From NCBI GenBank assembly GCA_026391835.1, contig JAPLDF010000074.1, positions 1-64,000 of the forward strand: a DNA stretch of 64,000 bases, in the 5' to 3' direction. A model generated the notes under the pieces. It saw only the letters and a list, made by a program, of their open reading frames with translations. It did no database searches and was not told the origin of the DNA. Shown piece after piece: positions 44,399-53,516 of this stretch. Positions within the stretch are counted from its first letter, which is position 1. Every line of letters starts with the position of its first letter. The position numbers and the translations under genes were made by a program. The DNA is from Bacteroidota bacterium (GTDB lineage Bacteria; Bacteroidota; Bacteroidia; Bacteroidales; FEN-979).

Positions 44399-47068
44399 AT
44401 GCCTGATAAAACCCAAGCCCATGTTAACTATTACGGCAGTGAACCGGACGCCGAAGTAGCATCGCGCGATAGCAAGCGACAACCTACTGCCCGAGCAAAT
44501 GCTGCCAGGGAACTTTATTTTGAAGCCAAATCCTCGGTTTCCATGGAATTTCCCTACTGGTATACCCGCCGATGGGAACAACTGGAAGGTGAGATTCCAA
44601 TTATCAGGCGGGCTGAGGCATTGAAATCAGGTTTTGAACACCTTACCGCAACAATATATCCCGGTGAACTGCTCGCCATGGGCAAGGCATCTTACCTTCG
44701 GGGATCCTTTCCCATGCCCTGGCTTTCCGAAGCCTTTTTCATGGCTGCCGAAGACGACCTGTACAAAGAGGCCCAGGAATCGGGAAAACTGACCGCCGAC
44801 ACGTTTACCACCATGGGCAAAGGCGGCGGTAATGTGACGAAAAGTGCAGGCAGGGTGATCTCCATTGCCGGAAAATTCGGGCTGCGCGTGGAAGAGATGC
44901 CGGTCATGATCGAGGTGGCAAAGAAATGGAAGGATAAATCGGTGGATGATATCGGCCACAAATATGAGCAGCTGGTGCCCGGGTACAAAGAAAAAGAGGC
45001 CCTGATGCGTTCGGTGATCTGCATGTTCGACTCCGGCTACACCCTTCCGCAAGGACGTGAAGTGATGAACTATTATTACCCGCTGCAGTTCGGCATCGAC
45101 GGGATTATCAGGAATTGTGAAGACGGCATTGCCGATGTGGCCGGATATCCAGGGATGGACCGCCTCTATTTTTACAAGGCCGTCATCCTGACACTCGAAG
45201 GAATCAAACAATGGATTAAAAACTACGCGGAGGAAGCGCAGTTACTTGCCTCCATCGAAAAGGATGAAAAACAAAAAAATGAATACCTTGAGCTGGCCGA
45301 ACGCCTGGAATGGCTTTCCTCCAAACCTCCCCGCTCATTTCATGATGCGTTGCAGATGGTCTGGCTCTTCCATGCAGCCGTGCAGAACGAAGATGCCATT
45401 TCGGGATTGTCGCCAGGCCGTATCGGGCAGGTGCTCTATCCCTACTGGCAGCGCGACATCAAAAACGGGGTGCTTGACAGGGAAAAAAGCCTTGAACTGC
45501 TGGAATGCATGCGTATCAAATTTACCGAAATCGACTGCTTTGCATCCATGGGAGTTGTTGGAGGCGTACTTTCGGGCAACACCTTCAATAACCTCTGCGT
45601 TGGCGGCTTGTTAAAAGATGGTTCCTCAGCAGCGAATGAACTTGAAATGCTGATCCTTGAAGCGGGGATTACCTGCGATACACCGCAACCCACACTCTCC
45701 CTCTTATACGATGAAAAGCTCCCGGAAGAGTTCCTGCTCAAAGGCATTGAGTGTACCAAAATCGGTACAGGCTACCCGGCATGGGTCAACAACCAGGTGG
45801 CCATGGAATTTCTGCTCGGCAACTATGCCCATGAAGGCATGAATCCTGAAGAAGCCCGTGCATGGGGAATCGGGGGCTGTCTCGAAACATCGCCCGGGAG
45901 CTGGATGCCACTTGAAATCGACAATGAAATTCATTGGATACCAGGAGGCTCAGCCCCTGCCACCAGTGTTGGCGTGCATTTCCTGAACCTTCCCAAATTG
46001 CTGGAAGTTACCCTGTTCGACGGCATGGACATGCGCACCGGCCAGCGGATTTTCCCCCCGCACGGGTATGCGCTTGAGACCTATGACGAAACCTGGCAGG
46101 CTTTTAAGGATTATTTCAGCCGCGCCTGCCATGTACTTACGCTGACAAACAACATCCAGCATGATGCATGGCGGAAGATCTCCCCGTCGCTGGTCAATTC
46201 AATGCTGAAGCCCGATTGCCTCGCAAAAGGGAAGGATATCGGCCAGATGGGCTGCCGGTACAACACAACATTCAACATTGAAAGCTGTGGCACCACCAAC
46301 CTTGTGAATTCACTGGGTTCGCTGAAAATGAATGTCTATACCGAAAAGAATTACACCCTCAACCAGTACCGCGAAGCCATCCTTGCCAATTTCGGATACC
46401 AGACGGCACAGGAAACCGGTTCCTACTCGCTGATCGACCAGGTACCCACCGGGGATTACCACAACTGGAAAAAGATCCACAGCCAGAGCCTGGGCGCCCC
46501 GAAATTCGGCAACGACAATCCGTTCGTTGATGCCATCCTGAAGGATTGGGAAGACTGGTTCTGCGACATGGCGCACAATTACCGGTCACTGTACGATCAG
46601 CCAATGTATGCCTGCCAGATCTCCGTTTCCACGCATGGCCCGATGGGTGCTGTAACCCTCGCCAGTCCCGACGGGCGCTTAAGCGGCACCACTTTTTCCG
46701 ATGGCTCTGTATCGGCCTACCCGGGTACTGATAAAAACGGGCCCTACGCCCTGTTCAACTCGGCCACGTGCTGGAACCATGCTCAGTCGCAGAATTCACA
46801 ACTCAACATTAAAATTCATCCGTCCGTGGTGAATGGCCGCGAAGGGTCGCGGAAATTCCTCGAACTGATCCGTGCCTACCTTCGCAAAGGCGGTTTCCAC
46901 GTGCAATTCAACATCGTCGACTCACGGATGCTCAAACAGGCCCAGGCAGAACCCGATAAATTCCGGAGCCTGCTTGTCCGTGTTGCCGGTTTTACCCAGT
47001 ACTGGGTTGAACTGGGAAAACAGATCCAGGACGAAGTGATCTCCAGGACGGAGTACGAGGAGTTATAA
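44399..47068 (+). CDS. hpdB: Glycyl radical enzyme, 4-hydroxyphenylacetate decarboxylase large subunit type
   Basis: 889 residues from the ATG at 44399. The glycyl radical loop LLVRVAGFTQYW places the radical at Gly864; the thiyl Cys494 and Glu496 are in GIGGCLETSPGSW. Compared with the clostridial 4-hydroxyphenylacetate decarboxylase residues as I recall them (Ser344, Cys503, Glu505, His536, Glu637, Gly873), the same residue types occur here at 335, 494, 496, 527, 628 and 864, a constant offset of 9. That enzyme decarboxylates 4-hydroxyphenylacetate to p-cresol. The small Cys-rich subunit and the activase follow at once, completing the system. A related arylacetate substrate cannot be excluded. 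Oxygen-sensitive, so anaerobic life is implied. Confidence 0.88.
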   Translation: MPDKTQAHVNYYGSEPDAEVASRDSKRQPTARANAARELYFEAKSSVSMEFPYWYTRRWEQLEGEIPIIRRAEALKSGFEHLTATIYPGELLAMGKASYLRGSFPMPWLSEAFFMAAEDDLYKEAQESGKLTADTFTTMGKGGGNVTKSAGRVISIAGKFGLRVEEMPVMIEVAKKWKDKSVDDIGHKYEQLVPGYKEKEALMRSVICMFDSGYTLPQGREVMNYYYPLQFGIDGIIRNCEDGIADVAGYPGMDRLYFYKAVILTLEGIKQWIKNYAEEAQLLASIEKDEKQKNEYLELAERLEWLSSKPPRSFHDALQMVWLFHAAVQNEDAISGLSPGRIGQVLYPYWQRDIKNGVLDREKSLELLECMRIKFTEIDCFASMGVVGGVLSGNTFNNLCVGGLLKDGSSAANELEMLILEAGITCDTPQPTLSLLYDEKLPEEFLLKGIECTKIGTGYPAWVNNQVAMEFLLGNYAHEGMNPEEARAWGIGGCLETSPGSWMPLEIDNEIHWIPGGSAPATSVGVHFLNLPKLLEVTLFDGMDMRTGQRIFPPHGYALETYDETWQAFKDYFSRACHVLTLTNNIQHDAWRKISPSLVNSMLKPDCLAKGKDIGQMGCRYNTTFNIESCGTTNLVNSLGSLKMNVYTEKNYTLNQYREAILANFGYQTAQETGSYSLIDQVPTGDYHNWKKIHSQSLGAPKFGNDNPFVDAILKDWEDWFCDMAHNYRSLYDQPMYACQISVSTHGPMGAVTLASPDGRLSGTTFSDGSVSAYPGTDKNGPYALFNSATCWNHAQSQNSQLNIKIHPSVVNGREGSRKFLELIRAYLRKGGFHVQFNIVDSRMLKQAQAEPDKFRSLLVRVAGFTQYWVELGKQIQDEVISRTEYEEL

Positions 47069-47093
47069 ACAACGTAACGGTGAAATAAAGACA

Positions 47094-47351
47094 ATGGAAG
47101 AGACCGGTTGCAAAGATTGCAGGTATTACCTGCCTGTTGATGTTTTCAGGGGCATGTGCAAACTAAGTAAAGATCCAATCACCCCTGATGATCCATTGTG
47201 TGCCGCGATGGAACACATTCCCAAATGCAAATTCTGCGCATACTATACGACCGACAAGGATTACCTGGGCAAATGCATGGGATCCATCCTGGCATATCCC
47301 GACATGATCGCCAGCAAATGCGCAGATTTTAAATGGGACAAACAAAATTAG
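47094..47351 (+). CDS. hpdC: 4-hydroxyphenylacetate decarboxylase small Fe-S subunit type
   Basis: 85 residues with eight cysteines in two equal sets: Cys6, 9, 22, 36 and Cys45, 48, 61, 76 (CxxC-x12-C-x13/14-C). This pseudo-twofold pattern, with GMCKLSKDPI and GKCMG, is that of the decarboxylase gamma subunit, which holds two [4Fe-4S] clusters. In the clostridial protein one ligand of the first cluster is His, as I recall; here all eight positions are Cys. Presence of this subunit separates the system from choline lyase and pyruvate formate-lyase types. It overlaps the activase gene by 19 bp. Confidence 0.85.
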   Translation: MEETGCKDCRYYLPVDVFRGMCKLSKDPITPDDPLCAAMEHIPKCKFCAYYTTDKDYLGKCMGSILAYPDMIASKCADFKWDKQN

Positions 47352-48325
47352 CCCGCGGGCATATTTTCGACATCCAGGGGTTCTCATTGCACGATGGCCC
47401 TGGTTGCCGCAGTTTGATTTTTTTCAAAGGGTGCACCCTGGAATGCGCATGGTGCTCAAATCCGGAAGGAATCTCCTTCGCTCCTGAACCTCTTTACCTG
47501 GATTCCAAATGTACCCTTGATGGACTGTGTGTTGATGCCTGTTCACACGGTGCCATAACTTGTTCACCAGGCGGGGCATACGGCCGGTTGACTTTCGACC
47601 GGGAAATTTGTGCCAGGTGCAGCACATACAGTTGCGCAAAAGTATGCTGTTCGGGAGCAGTGAGGATTGGCGGGTACGAAATTTCCATTGAGGAGTTGTA
47701 TGCAACCATCAACCGCGACCGCCAGTTCTGGGGCGCAGGCGGCGGCATCACCCTCACCGGCGGCGAACCATTCGCCCAGCCGGAATTTGCCCATGACCTT
47801 CTGAAACGCTGTTTTGATGCCTACATTCACACAGCCGTTGAAACCTGTGGCAATGTCCGGTGGGAAAATTATGAAAAATCGCTCCCCTATATTGACTGGA
47901 TCTTTTTTGATCTGAAAACGATGAACGGATCAGAAAAGCTCCAGACCGATGGGCTACCTGCCGATCCCACCGGTCCGCCATTCCCAGGGTTTACCCGGTC
48001 ATCCATTTCCCAAATCCTATCAAATGCCAGCCGCATCGCCAATGAATTTCCCGGGCACATGGTGTTCCGCCTCCCGTTGATTCCCGGGTTTAATGATGAT
48101 GCCGGCAACATCCATGAAACAGCCCGTTTCATACGGTCAACCGGCCGGAATGAGGTCAATGTCCTTCCGCTTCATCACCTGGGCCGGGAAAAGTACAGGC
48201 TCACCGGTAAAACATATTATACAGGCGATTTTAAAATCCCCGGGAAAGATCATCTTGATGAAATCGCATCTCAATTCACTTCTTATGGAATCCACTGCTA
48301 TATAGGGAGTGAAACACCTTTTTAA
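47333..48325 (+). CDS. hpdA: Glycyl radical enzyme activase (radical SAM)
   Basis: 330 residues. The radical SAM motif CTLECAWC gives Cys34, Cys38 and Cys41. A ferredoxin-like insert follows with Cys60, 66, 70, 77 and Cys93, 96, 101, 105; in the first of these the usual second Cys is replaced by Asp63. The TGGEP motif at 142-146 contacts S-adenosylmethionine. It abstracts the hydrogen from Gly864 of the adjacent large subunit. Start ATG at 47333 overlaps hpdC, so translation is likely coupled. Confidence 0.9.
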   Translation: MGQTKLARGHIFDIQGFSLHDGPGCRSLIFFKGCTLECAWCSNPEGISFAPEPLYLDSKCTLDGLCVDACSHGAITCSPGGAYGRLTFDREICARCSTYSCAKVCCSGAVRIGGYEISIEELYATINRDRQFWGAGGGITLTGGEPFAQPEFAHDLLKRCFDAYIHTAVETCGNVRWENYEKSLPYIDWIFFDLKTMNGSEKLQTDGLPADPTGPPFPGFTRSSISQILSNASRIANEFPGHMVFRLPLIPGFNDDAGNIHETARFIRSTGRNEVNVLPLHHLGREKYRLTGKTYYTGDFKIPGKDHLDEIASQFTSYGIHCYIGSETPF

Positions 48326-48358
48326 TTTTTTAATTATTCCTGTTTTTTTCTTAATTTT

Positions 48359-50530
48359 ATGATCTTGTTAAACCTGAGAGACATGTTAAAAGGGGTTTTA
48401 TTTCCCGTTTTCCTGCTGCTCTTGCTTCCCATGCCTGGTTTTTCGGAAGGCACCAAACAGTTTGTTCCGCACGCAACAGCAGAGGGCCAGCTTTGTATTG
48501 ATAAATACCGGAACGATTTTGGTTTTTTCAACGCAGCACCCGAATTCAGAATCAACATTCACATTGCCAGCCTGACCGAAAAGTTTTATTTTGGCCTGGG
48601 TGCAATTACAAGGAACGATACAGGGGTTGTTCGGTACCAGGTAAAGGACCCTGCCGGGAACATCGTTATCGGACCCGCTCCCGTACCCGTTTCGGGGCAG
48701 GGATATATAAGTTCCTACGATCAGGATACCATTGGCCCGTTTGTAGCCGACAGCGGCTATAACCCCCTGCAGCACATACCCGCAATTACCGGTGATTACT
48801 CACTTGAATTTTTCTATCCCCCCGACCAGGTTGGCATATATACGATTAGCAGCTACATGAAGTTTAAGTATTTTGACATTACTGTGGTGGATGCAGCCAA
48901 CCATCCGATCCAGGGTAGAGTATGGTCAAAAGCGTGGCAGTTTAATTGCGGCCCGGTTGAACCGCCCCCGCTGACTAACAGCCGTTTTTACGGAACAATG
49001 TTTGTCCTTTCCGACGACAGCATCGTGACCAGTGTGAATTGCAACGGTTTTATCGGTGGCACCTTCTCCATTTCGAGCAACAGGACCGGATGCTCAGCAA
49101 CAGGCAATATCGCCATTGACAGGCAGTCACGCACTGGGTTTCACACCTATCCGCAATACAAGATTTTCCTGTCCGATCCCGACAGCACGATTTTCCCAAC
49201 CGGCAAGGCAAATCCCGGGATCATCATGCCAATCACCATTAACAACAATTGCGCTGCGGGTTCGGTCGACCTGGGGGTGAAAGTAACCCAGGATGGGATC
49301 ATTGAAATCCTGGTCGAAGTTGATCCCAAGCCCGGTGTCGATCCCCGCGATGTGAAACTTACATCAAATGTATATGCCAACCCGGGGGGTAACGGGTACA
49401 ACATCATCCGGTGGAACGGGAAGGACGGTTTGGGAAAACCGGTTGCCAATGGCGTAACAGCCTCGTCAATCATCAGGTTTATCCACGGCATCACCCATTT
49501 GCCCATCTACGATATTGAATACAACGACCGTGGGTACATCGTCGAGGTCATCAGGCCGCCTGGCCAGAAGCCGGATATGTATTGGGATGACAGCCTTCTG
49601 CCCGACAGTACCTCCAACCTCAGCGGTTGCAATGATGTTTTCGGATGCCATTTCTGGGATATGGCTACCGGCGATACCAATACCGTAAACTCATGGTGGT
49701 ATGTTGCAAGTTCAACCGCCCCTGCGATCTCGTTCACAGTTAAAAGGACGCCGGGTTCACCCGGTGTGATCAGCGGCGATAAGTCTTTTTGTGAAGGAGG
49801 GGTAACAAGAACCTACTTCATCAGGCGTGAACCCAACTCATCCTCCTACAACTGGTCATACTCGGGAACAGGTGTCACGCTCACGCCCAATGACACGTCG
49901 GCAATCGTCAGCTATGACGTCACGGCAACTTCAGGAACCCTTGCAGTCTCAGGCAGTAACCCTGATTGTGGTACCGGGCCGGGATCCACCCTGCCAATCA
50001 CCTTCTACCCGCCTCCGCAGGTATCACTTTCCGGTTTCGATTCAATTTGTTACAATGAACCTTCATTCCCAATCTCAGGCGGCACCCCGCCCGGCGGGGA
50101 ATACACTGTAAACGGGTCCCCTGCCGACATTTTTGATCCGGCATCCGCAGGCACAGGAAACCACCAGGTCATATACAAATACACCGATTCGCATGGATGT
50201 AAAAATGCCGACAGTGCCACAGTGTTTGTCAGGCATGGAAGGGAGTGCGAAATTGTGATATGGGTACCCAATGCTTTTACACCCGACGGCGACGGGGTAA
50301 ATGACATCTTCAGGCCGGTTTCGAATAATATCAGGCAATTCAGCATGAAAATCTACAACCGTTACGGGCAACTGGTATTCACCTCCTCGAATCCGGAGAA
50401 CGGTTGGGACGGGACTTTCCATGATGGAAGATCTCCAGAGGGAAATTACATTTATATCATTGTTTACCAGTCGTCCTTTGCGCCACCTGAAAACACCACC
50501 CTCACCGGGAACGTCGTTTTGGTTCGGTAG
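48359..50530 (+). CDS. T9SS type B sorted secreted protein
   Basis: 723 residues. The N-terminus carries a signal peptide; the start may be the ATG at 48359 or at 48383 (MLKGVLFPVFLLLLLPMPG). A long beta-rich region is followed by an Ig/PKD-like stretch (about 470-620) and a C-terminal domain with VPNAFTPDGDGVNDIFRP, MKIYNRYGQLVFTS and GWDGTFHDGRSPEGNYIYII, the CHU_C/gliding motility type B sorting domain. It should be exported by Sec, carried over the outer membrane by the type IX machinery and attached to the surface. Function of the N-terminal part is unknown. Confidence 0.85.
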   Translation: MILLNLRDMLKGVLFPVFLLLLLPMPGFSEGTKQFVPHATAEGQLCIDKYRNDFGFFNAAPEFRINIHIASLTEKFYFGLGAITRNDTGVVRYQVKDPAGNIVIGPAPVPVSGQGYISSYDQDTIGPFVADSGYNPLQHIPAITGDYSLEFFYPPDQVGIYTISSYMKFKYFDITVVDAANHPIQGRVWSKAWQFNCGPVEPPPLTNSRFYGTMFVLSDDSIVTSVNCNGFIGGTFSISSNRTGCSATGNIAIDRQSRTGFHTYPQYKIFLSDPDSTIFPTGKANPGIIMPITINNNCAAGSVDLGVKVTQDGIIEILVEVDPKPGVDPRDVKLTSNVYANPGGNGYNIIRWNGKDGLGKPVANGVTASSIIRFIHGITHLPIYDIEYNDRGYIVEVIRPPGQKPDMYWDDSLLPDSTSNLSGCNDVFGCHFWDMATGDTNTVNSWWYVASSTAPAISFTVKRTPGSPGVISGDKSFCEGGVTRTYFIRREPNSSSYNWSYSGTGVTLTPNDTSAIVSYDVTATSGTLAVSGSNPDCGTGPGSTLPITFYPPPQVSLSGFDSICYNEPSFPISGGTPPGGEYTVNGSPADIFDPASAGTGNHQVIYKYTDSHGCKNADSATVFVRHGRECEIVIWVPNAFTPDGDGVNDIFRPVSNNIRQFSMKIYNRYGQLVFTSSNPENGWDGTFHDGRSPEGNYIYIIVYQSSFAPPENTTLTGNVVLVR

Positions 50531-50662
50531 GGATTCCCATTTCTGCCGGCCTGAAGGCAACCGCAGAAATTTTCAATAACCTTTCCGGGAACGTTGGATT
50601 GTTGAAAAATTTTCTCCAATTTTGTTGCCTGTTATTATGTAGACAATCACGCCATATTTAAG

Positions 50663-51985
50663 ATGCCCATGAAAGAGACACCAATCAATTACGATGTCGT
50701 TCAACGACATATCCATGAAAGTAAAATCCGGAACATTGGCAAGGCATCTATCCGTGAAATCAAGCGGTTGATCAATGGAATCGAGACAGAGACCGGTGAG
50801 AAATTCATCCGCATGGAGATGGGCGTTCCGGGGCTTCCCGCCACCCACATTGGTGTGCAGGCAGAGATTGAAGCCCTTCAAAAGGGGGTCGCGGCAATAT
50901 ATCCCGATATCGAAGGCACTCCTGTTCTCAAAAAGGAGGCGGCACGCTTTGTCAAATTATTCCTGGATATTGACGTTGATGCTGCGAATTGTGTGCCCAC
51001 CGTTGGAAGCATGCAGGGTGGATTTGCTGCATTCCTCACTTTTTCGAAAATCCACAGGGACAAGGACACCACCTTGTTCATCGATCCGGGGTTCCCGGTT
51101 CATCACCAGCAGCACAAGGTCCTGGGGCAAAAATTCGAGACTTTCGATGTATACAATTTCCGTGGTGACAAACTCCGCGATAAACTTGAAAGCTATTTTT
51201 CCAAGGGGAATATCCATTCCGTGCTTTACTCCAACCCGAACAATCCGTCGTGGATATGCTTTACAGATAAAGAACTCAGGATCATCGGTGAACTTGCAAC
51301 CAAGTATGATGTGATCATCATCGAGGACCTGGCCTATTTTGCCATGGATTTCCGCAAGGACTACTCAAAACCCGGTGAACCGCCATACCAGCCAACGGTC
51401 GCAAAATATACCGACAACTATCTCCTCCTGATTTCCAGTTCCAAAGCATTCAGTTACGCCGGCCAGCGCATCGGGCTCATGATCCTTTCAAACAAGTTGT
51501 TCAATACCCAGGCTCCCGACCTGCTCCGTTACTACTCCACCGATATTGTCGGCAGGGCCCTGATCTACGGCACAGTGTATGCGCTGAGCGCAGGTACTGC
51601 CCATTCAACCCAGTACGCCCTGGCTGCCATGCTGAAAGCCGCGAACGACGGCACATTCGATTTCGTGGAAGTGGTTAAGGAATACGGGGCAAAGGCCAAG
51701 ATCATGAAGGAGATGTTTACCGGCAACGGGTTTTCAATTGTATACGACAAAGACGAGGACGAACCTATCGGCGACGGTTTCTATTTCACATTCTCTTACC
51801 CGGGCTTTACCGGCGAAGAGTTGCTCAGGGAACTGTTGTATTATGGCATCAGTGCCATTGCCCTTAGCATCACGGGAAGCGAACGCATGGAAGGTATCCG
51901 TGCCTGTGTTTCCCTGGTCAAACGTGAGCAGTTCCCCGTGCTGGAAGAAAGATTGAAGAAATTCAGGGAAAACCACCAGGATTAG
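50663..51985 (+). CDS. Aminotransferase class I/II (PLP-dependent)
   Basis: 440 residues of fold type I. The PLP Lys261 is in SSSKAFSYAGQRIG, with YSNPNNPSW (Asn194) and EDLAYF (Asp222, Tyr225) at the cofactor. The substrate cannot be read with confidence; the fold group includes aspartate, aromatic and branched-chain enzymes. The next genes encode a 2-oxoacid:ferredoxin oxidoreductase, so the natural reading is removal of an amino group to make a 2-oxoacid for it. The gap downstream (193 bp) contains an octamer array, so it may be a separate transcript. Confidence 0.88.
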   Translation: MPMKETPINYDVVQRHIHESKIRNIGKASIREIKRLINGIETETGEKFIRMEMGVPGLPATHIGVQAEIEALQKGVAAIYPDIEGTPVLKKEAARFVKLFLDIDVDAANCVPTVGSMQGGFAAFLTFSKIHRDKDTTLFIDPGFPVHHQQHKVLGQKFETFDVYNFRGDKLRDKLESYFSKGNIHSVLYSNPNNPSWICFTDKELRIIGELATKYDVIIIEDLAYFAMDFRKDYSKPGEPPYQPTVAKYTDNYLLLISSSKAFSYAGQRIGLMILSNKLFNTQAPDLLRYYSTDIVGRALIYGTVYALSAGTAHSTQYALAAMLKAANDGTFDFVEVVKEYGAKAKIMKEMFTGNGFSIVYDKDEDEPIGDGFYFTFSYPGFTGEELLRELLYYGISAIALSITGSERMEGIRACVSLVKREQFPVLEERLKKFRENHQD

Positions 51986-52002
51986 CGAAATGGTTGAATC
52001 AC

Positions 52003-52056
52003 TCCGCCCGTCCGCCTGTCCGCCTGTCCGTTCGTCCGCTTGTCATCCTGTCCTCC
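52003..52056. repeat. Octamer tandem array YYGTCCGC (degenerate)
   Basis: Six to seven 8-bp units with decay toward the right (GTTCGTCC, GTCATCCT), starting 17 bp after the aminotransferase stop. Confidence 0.85.
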
Positions 52057-52178
52057 AAACTTAAACCAGTTCTAAATTATACCATTTGCAAAAATTAACC
52101 AGGGTTGATAGGCCGTCGGTTCAAACTAATTTTCGTACTTTCGCCCTGTGAATCCGTTAACAATTCAACATCTACAAT

Positions 52179-52409
52179 ATGGCAAAAATCAAAGGTGATA
52201 TCGTGATCAACACCGAACGTTGCAAGGGCTGTGAAGTATGTCTTGCCGCATGCCCATTCACGGTGATCGCGATGTCGAAGGAAGTGAACAGCAAAGGATA
52301 TCATTTCGCAATGAAAGTAAACGACGAATGTACGGGCTGCACCAACTGTGCCCTTGTCTGCCCCGACGGCGTAATCACCGTCTACCGGGCCAAAGTCGCA
52401 ACAGAATAA
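52179..52409 (+). CDS. 2-oxoacid:ferredoxin oxidoreductase, ferredoxin (delta) subunit
   Basis: 76 residues with two [4Fe-4S] motifs, CKGCEVCLAACP and CTGCTNCALVCP. It passes electrons from the catalytic subunits to free ferredoxin. First gene of a tight four-gene operon (gaps 22, 2 and 51 bp). Confidence 0.93.
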   Translation: MAKIKGDIVINTERCKGCEVCLAACPFTVIAMSKEVNSKGYHFAMKVNDECTGCTNCALVCPDGVITVYRAKVATE

Positions 52410-52431
52410 AAAATCAAAAAACAAATAAGCA

Positions 52432-53514
52432 ATGGGTGAACTAAGATTAATGAAAGGTAACGAAGCTGTTGCCGAAGCCGCCATTCGCGCAGGCTGCGAC
52501 GGTTATTTCGGATACCCTATCACGCCCCAGTCCGAAGTGATGGAATACCTGATGGCTGAAAAGCCGTTCGAGCGGACTGGCATGGTGGTTCTTCAGGCTG
52601 AAAGCGAAGTAGCTGCCATTAACATGCTTTACGGCGGCGCCGGAACAGGAAAAATGGTAATGACCTCCTCCTCAAGTCCGGGTGTCAGCCTCATGCAGGA
52701 AGGAATCAGCTATATGGCAGGCGCTGAGTTGCCCGCCGTTATCGTCAATATTGTTCGGGGCGGCCCCGGGCTTGGAACCATCCAGCCCTCCCAGGCCGAC
52801 TATTTCCAGGCGGTTAAAGGCGGTGGTCACGGCGATTACAAAATGCTCGTACTTGCCCCGGCTTCGGTGCAGGAGATGTGCGACCATGTGAAACTTGGTT
52901 TTGAAAAAGCATATCAATACCGCACGCCGGTAATGATCCTCTCGGATGGCGCCATTGGCCAGATGATGGAAAAAGTGGTCCTGTTCGACCAGGTCCCCCG
53001 GCGTACCGATGCCGAACTGATCGAACAATGCCCCTGGGCTTCCAACGGCCGTCCAAAAACCCGTAACCACAACATCATCACGTCGCTTGACCTCGATCCG
53101 GCCGGGCAGGAACGGGTGAACCTGAAACTCCAGGCCAAATACAAAGTCATGGAGCAGAATGAAGTGCTTTACGAGGAGATCCAGTGCGAGGATGCAGAAT
53201 ACCTCTTTGTCGCCTTCGGACTTTCGGCCCGTATTTGCCAGAAAGCCATTGACATGGCCCGTGCAAAAGGAATTAAAGTCGGTTTGTTCCGTCCCATAAC
53301 CCTCTATCCATTCCCGTCAATTGAAGTTTCAAATGTCGGGAACCGCGTGAAAGGCATCCTGGTCGTTGAAATGAACGCCGGACAAATGATCGAAGATGTC
53401 AAACTTTCGGTAGGCTGTAAAGTGAAAATCGAACATTTCGGCCGTTTTGGCGGTATCATCCCGGCTCCGGATGAAGTTGTAAGAGCCCTTGAACAAAAAA
53501 TTATCGGAGGTTAG
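52432..53514 (+). CDS. 2-oxoacid:ferredoxin oxidoreductase alpha subunit (VorB/KorA type)
   Basis: 360 residues. MKGNEAVAEAAIRAGCDGYFGYPITPQSE is the N-terminal signature of the pyrimidine-binding subunit; VKGGGHGDYKMLVLAPASVQEM follows. With the TPP subunit it oxidatively decarboxylates a 2-oxoacid to acyl-CoA and reduces ferredoxin. The sequence is of the branched-chain/2-oxoglutarate type; substrate not decidable from sequence alone. Confidence 0.9.
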   Translation: MGELRLMKGNEAVAEAAIRAGCDGYFGYPITPQSEVMEYLMAEKPFERTGMVVLQAESEVAAINMLYGGAGTGKMVMTSSSSPGVSLMQEGISYMAGAELPAVIVNIVRGGPGLGTIQPSQADYFQAVKGGGHGDYKMLVLAPASVQEMCDHVKLGFEKAYQYRTPVMILSDGAIGQMMEKVVLFDQVPRRTDAELIEQCPWASNGRPKTRNHNIITSLDLDPAGQERVNLKLQAKYKVMEQNEVLYEEIQCEDAEYLFVAFGLSARICQKAIDMARAKGIKVGLFRPITLYPFPSIEVSNVGNRVKGILVVEMNAGQMIEDVKLSVGCKVKIEHFGRFGGIIPAPDEVVRALEQKIIGG

Positions 53515-53516
53515 TT

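Noticed and set aside
44627-45211. Minus-strand frame of 194 codons opposite hpdB
   Set aside because: The plus-strand gene has full family conservation over the whole length.
44399-47068. Assignment as pyruvate formate-lyase or benzylsuccinate synthase
   Set aside because: The CxE thiyl motif, the constant spacing to the decarboxylase residues and the eight-Cys small subunit fit the 4-hydroxyphenylacetate decarboxylase group better.
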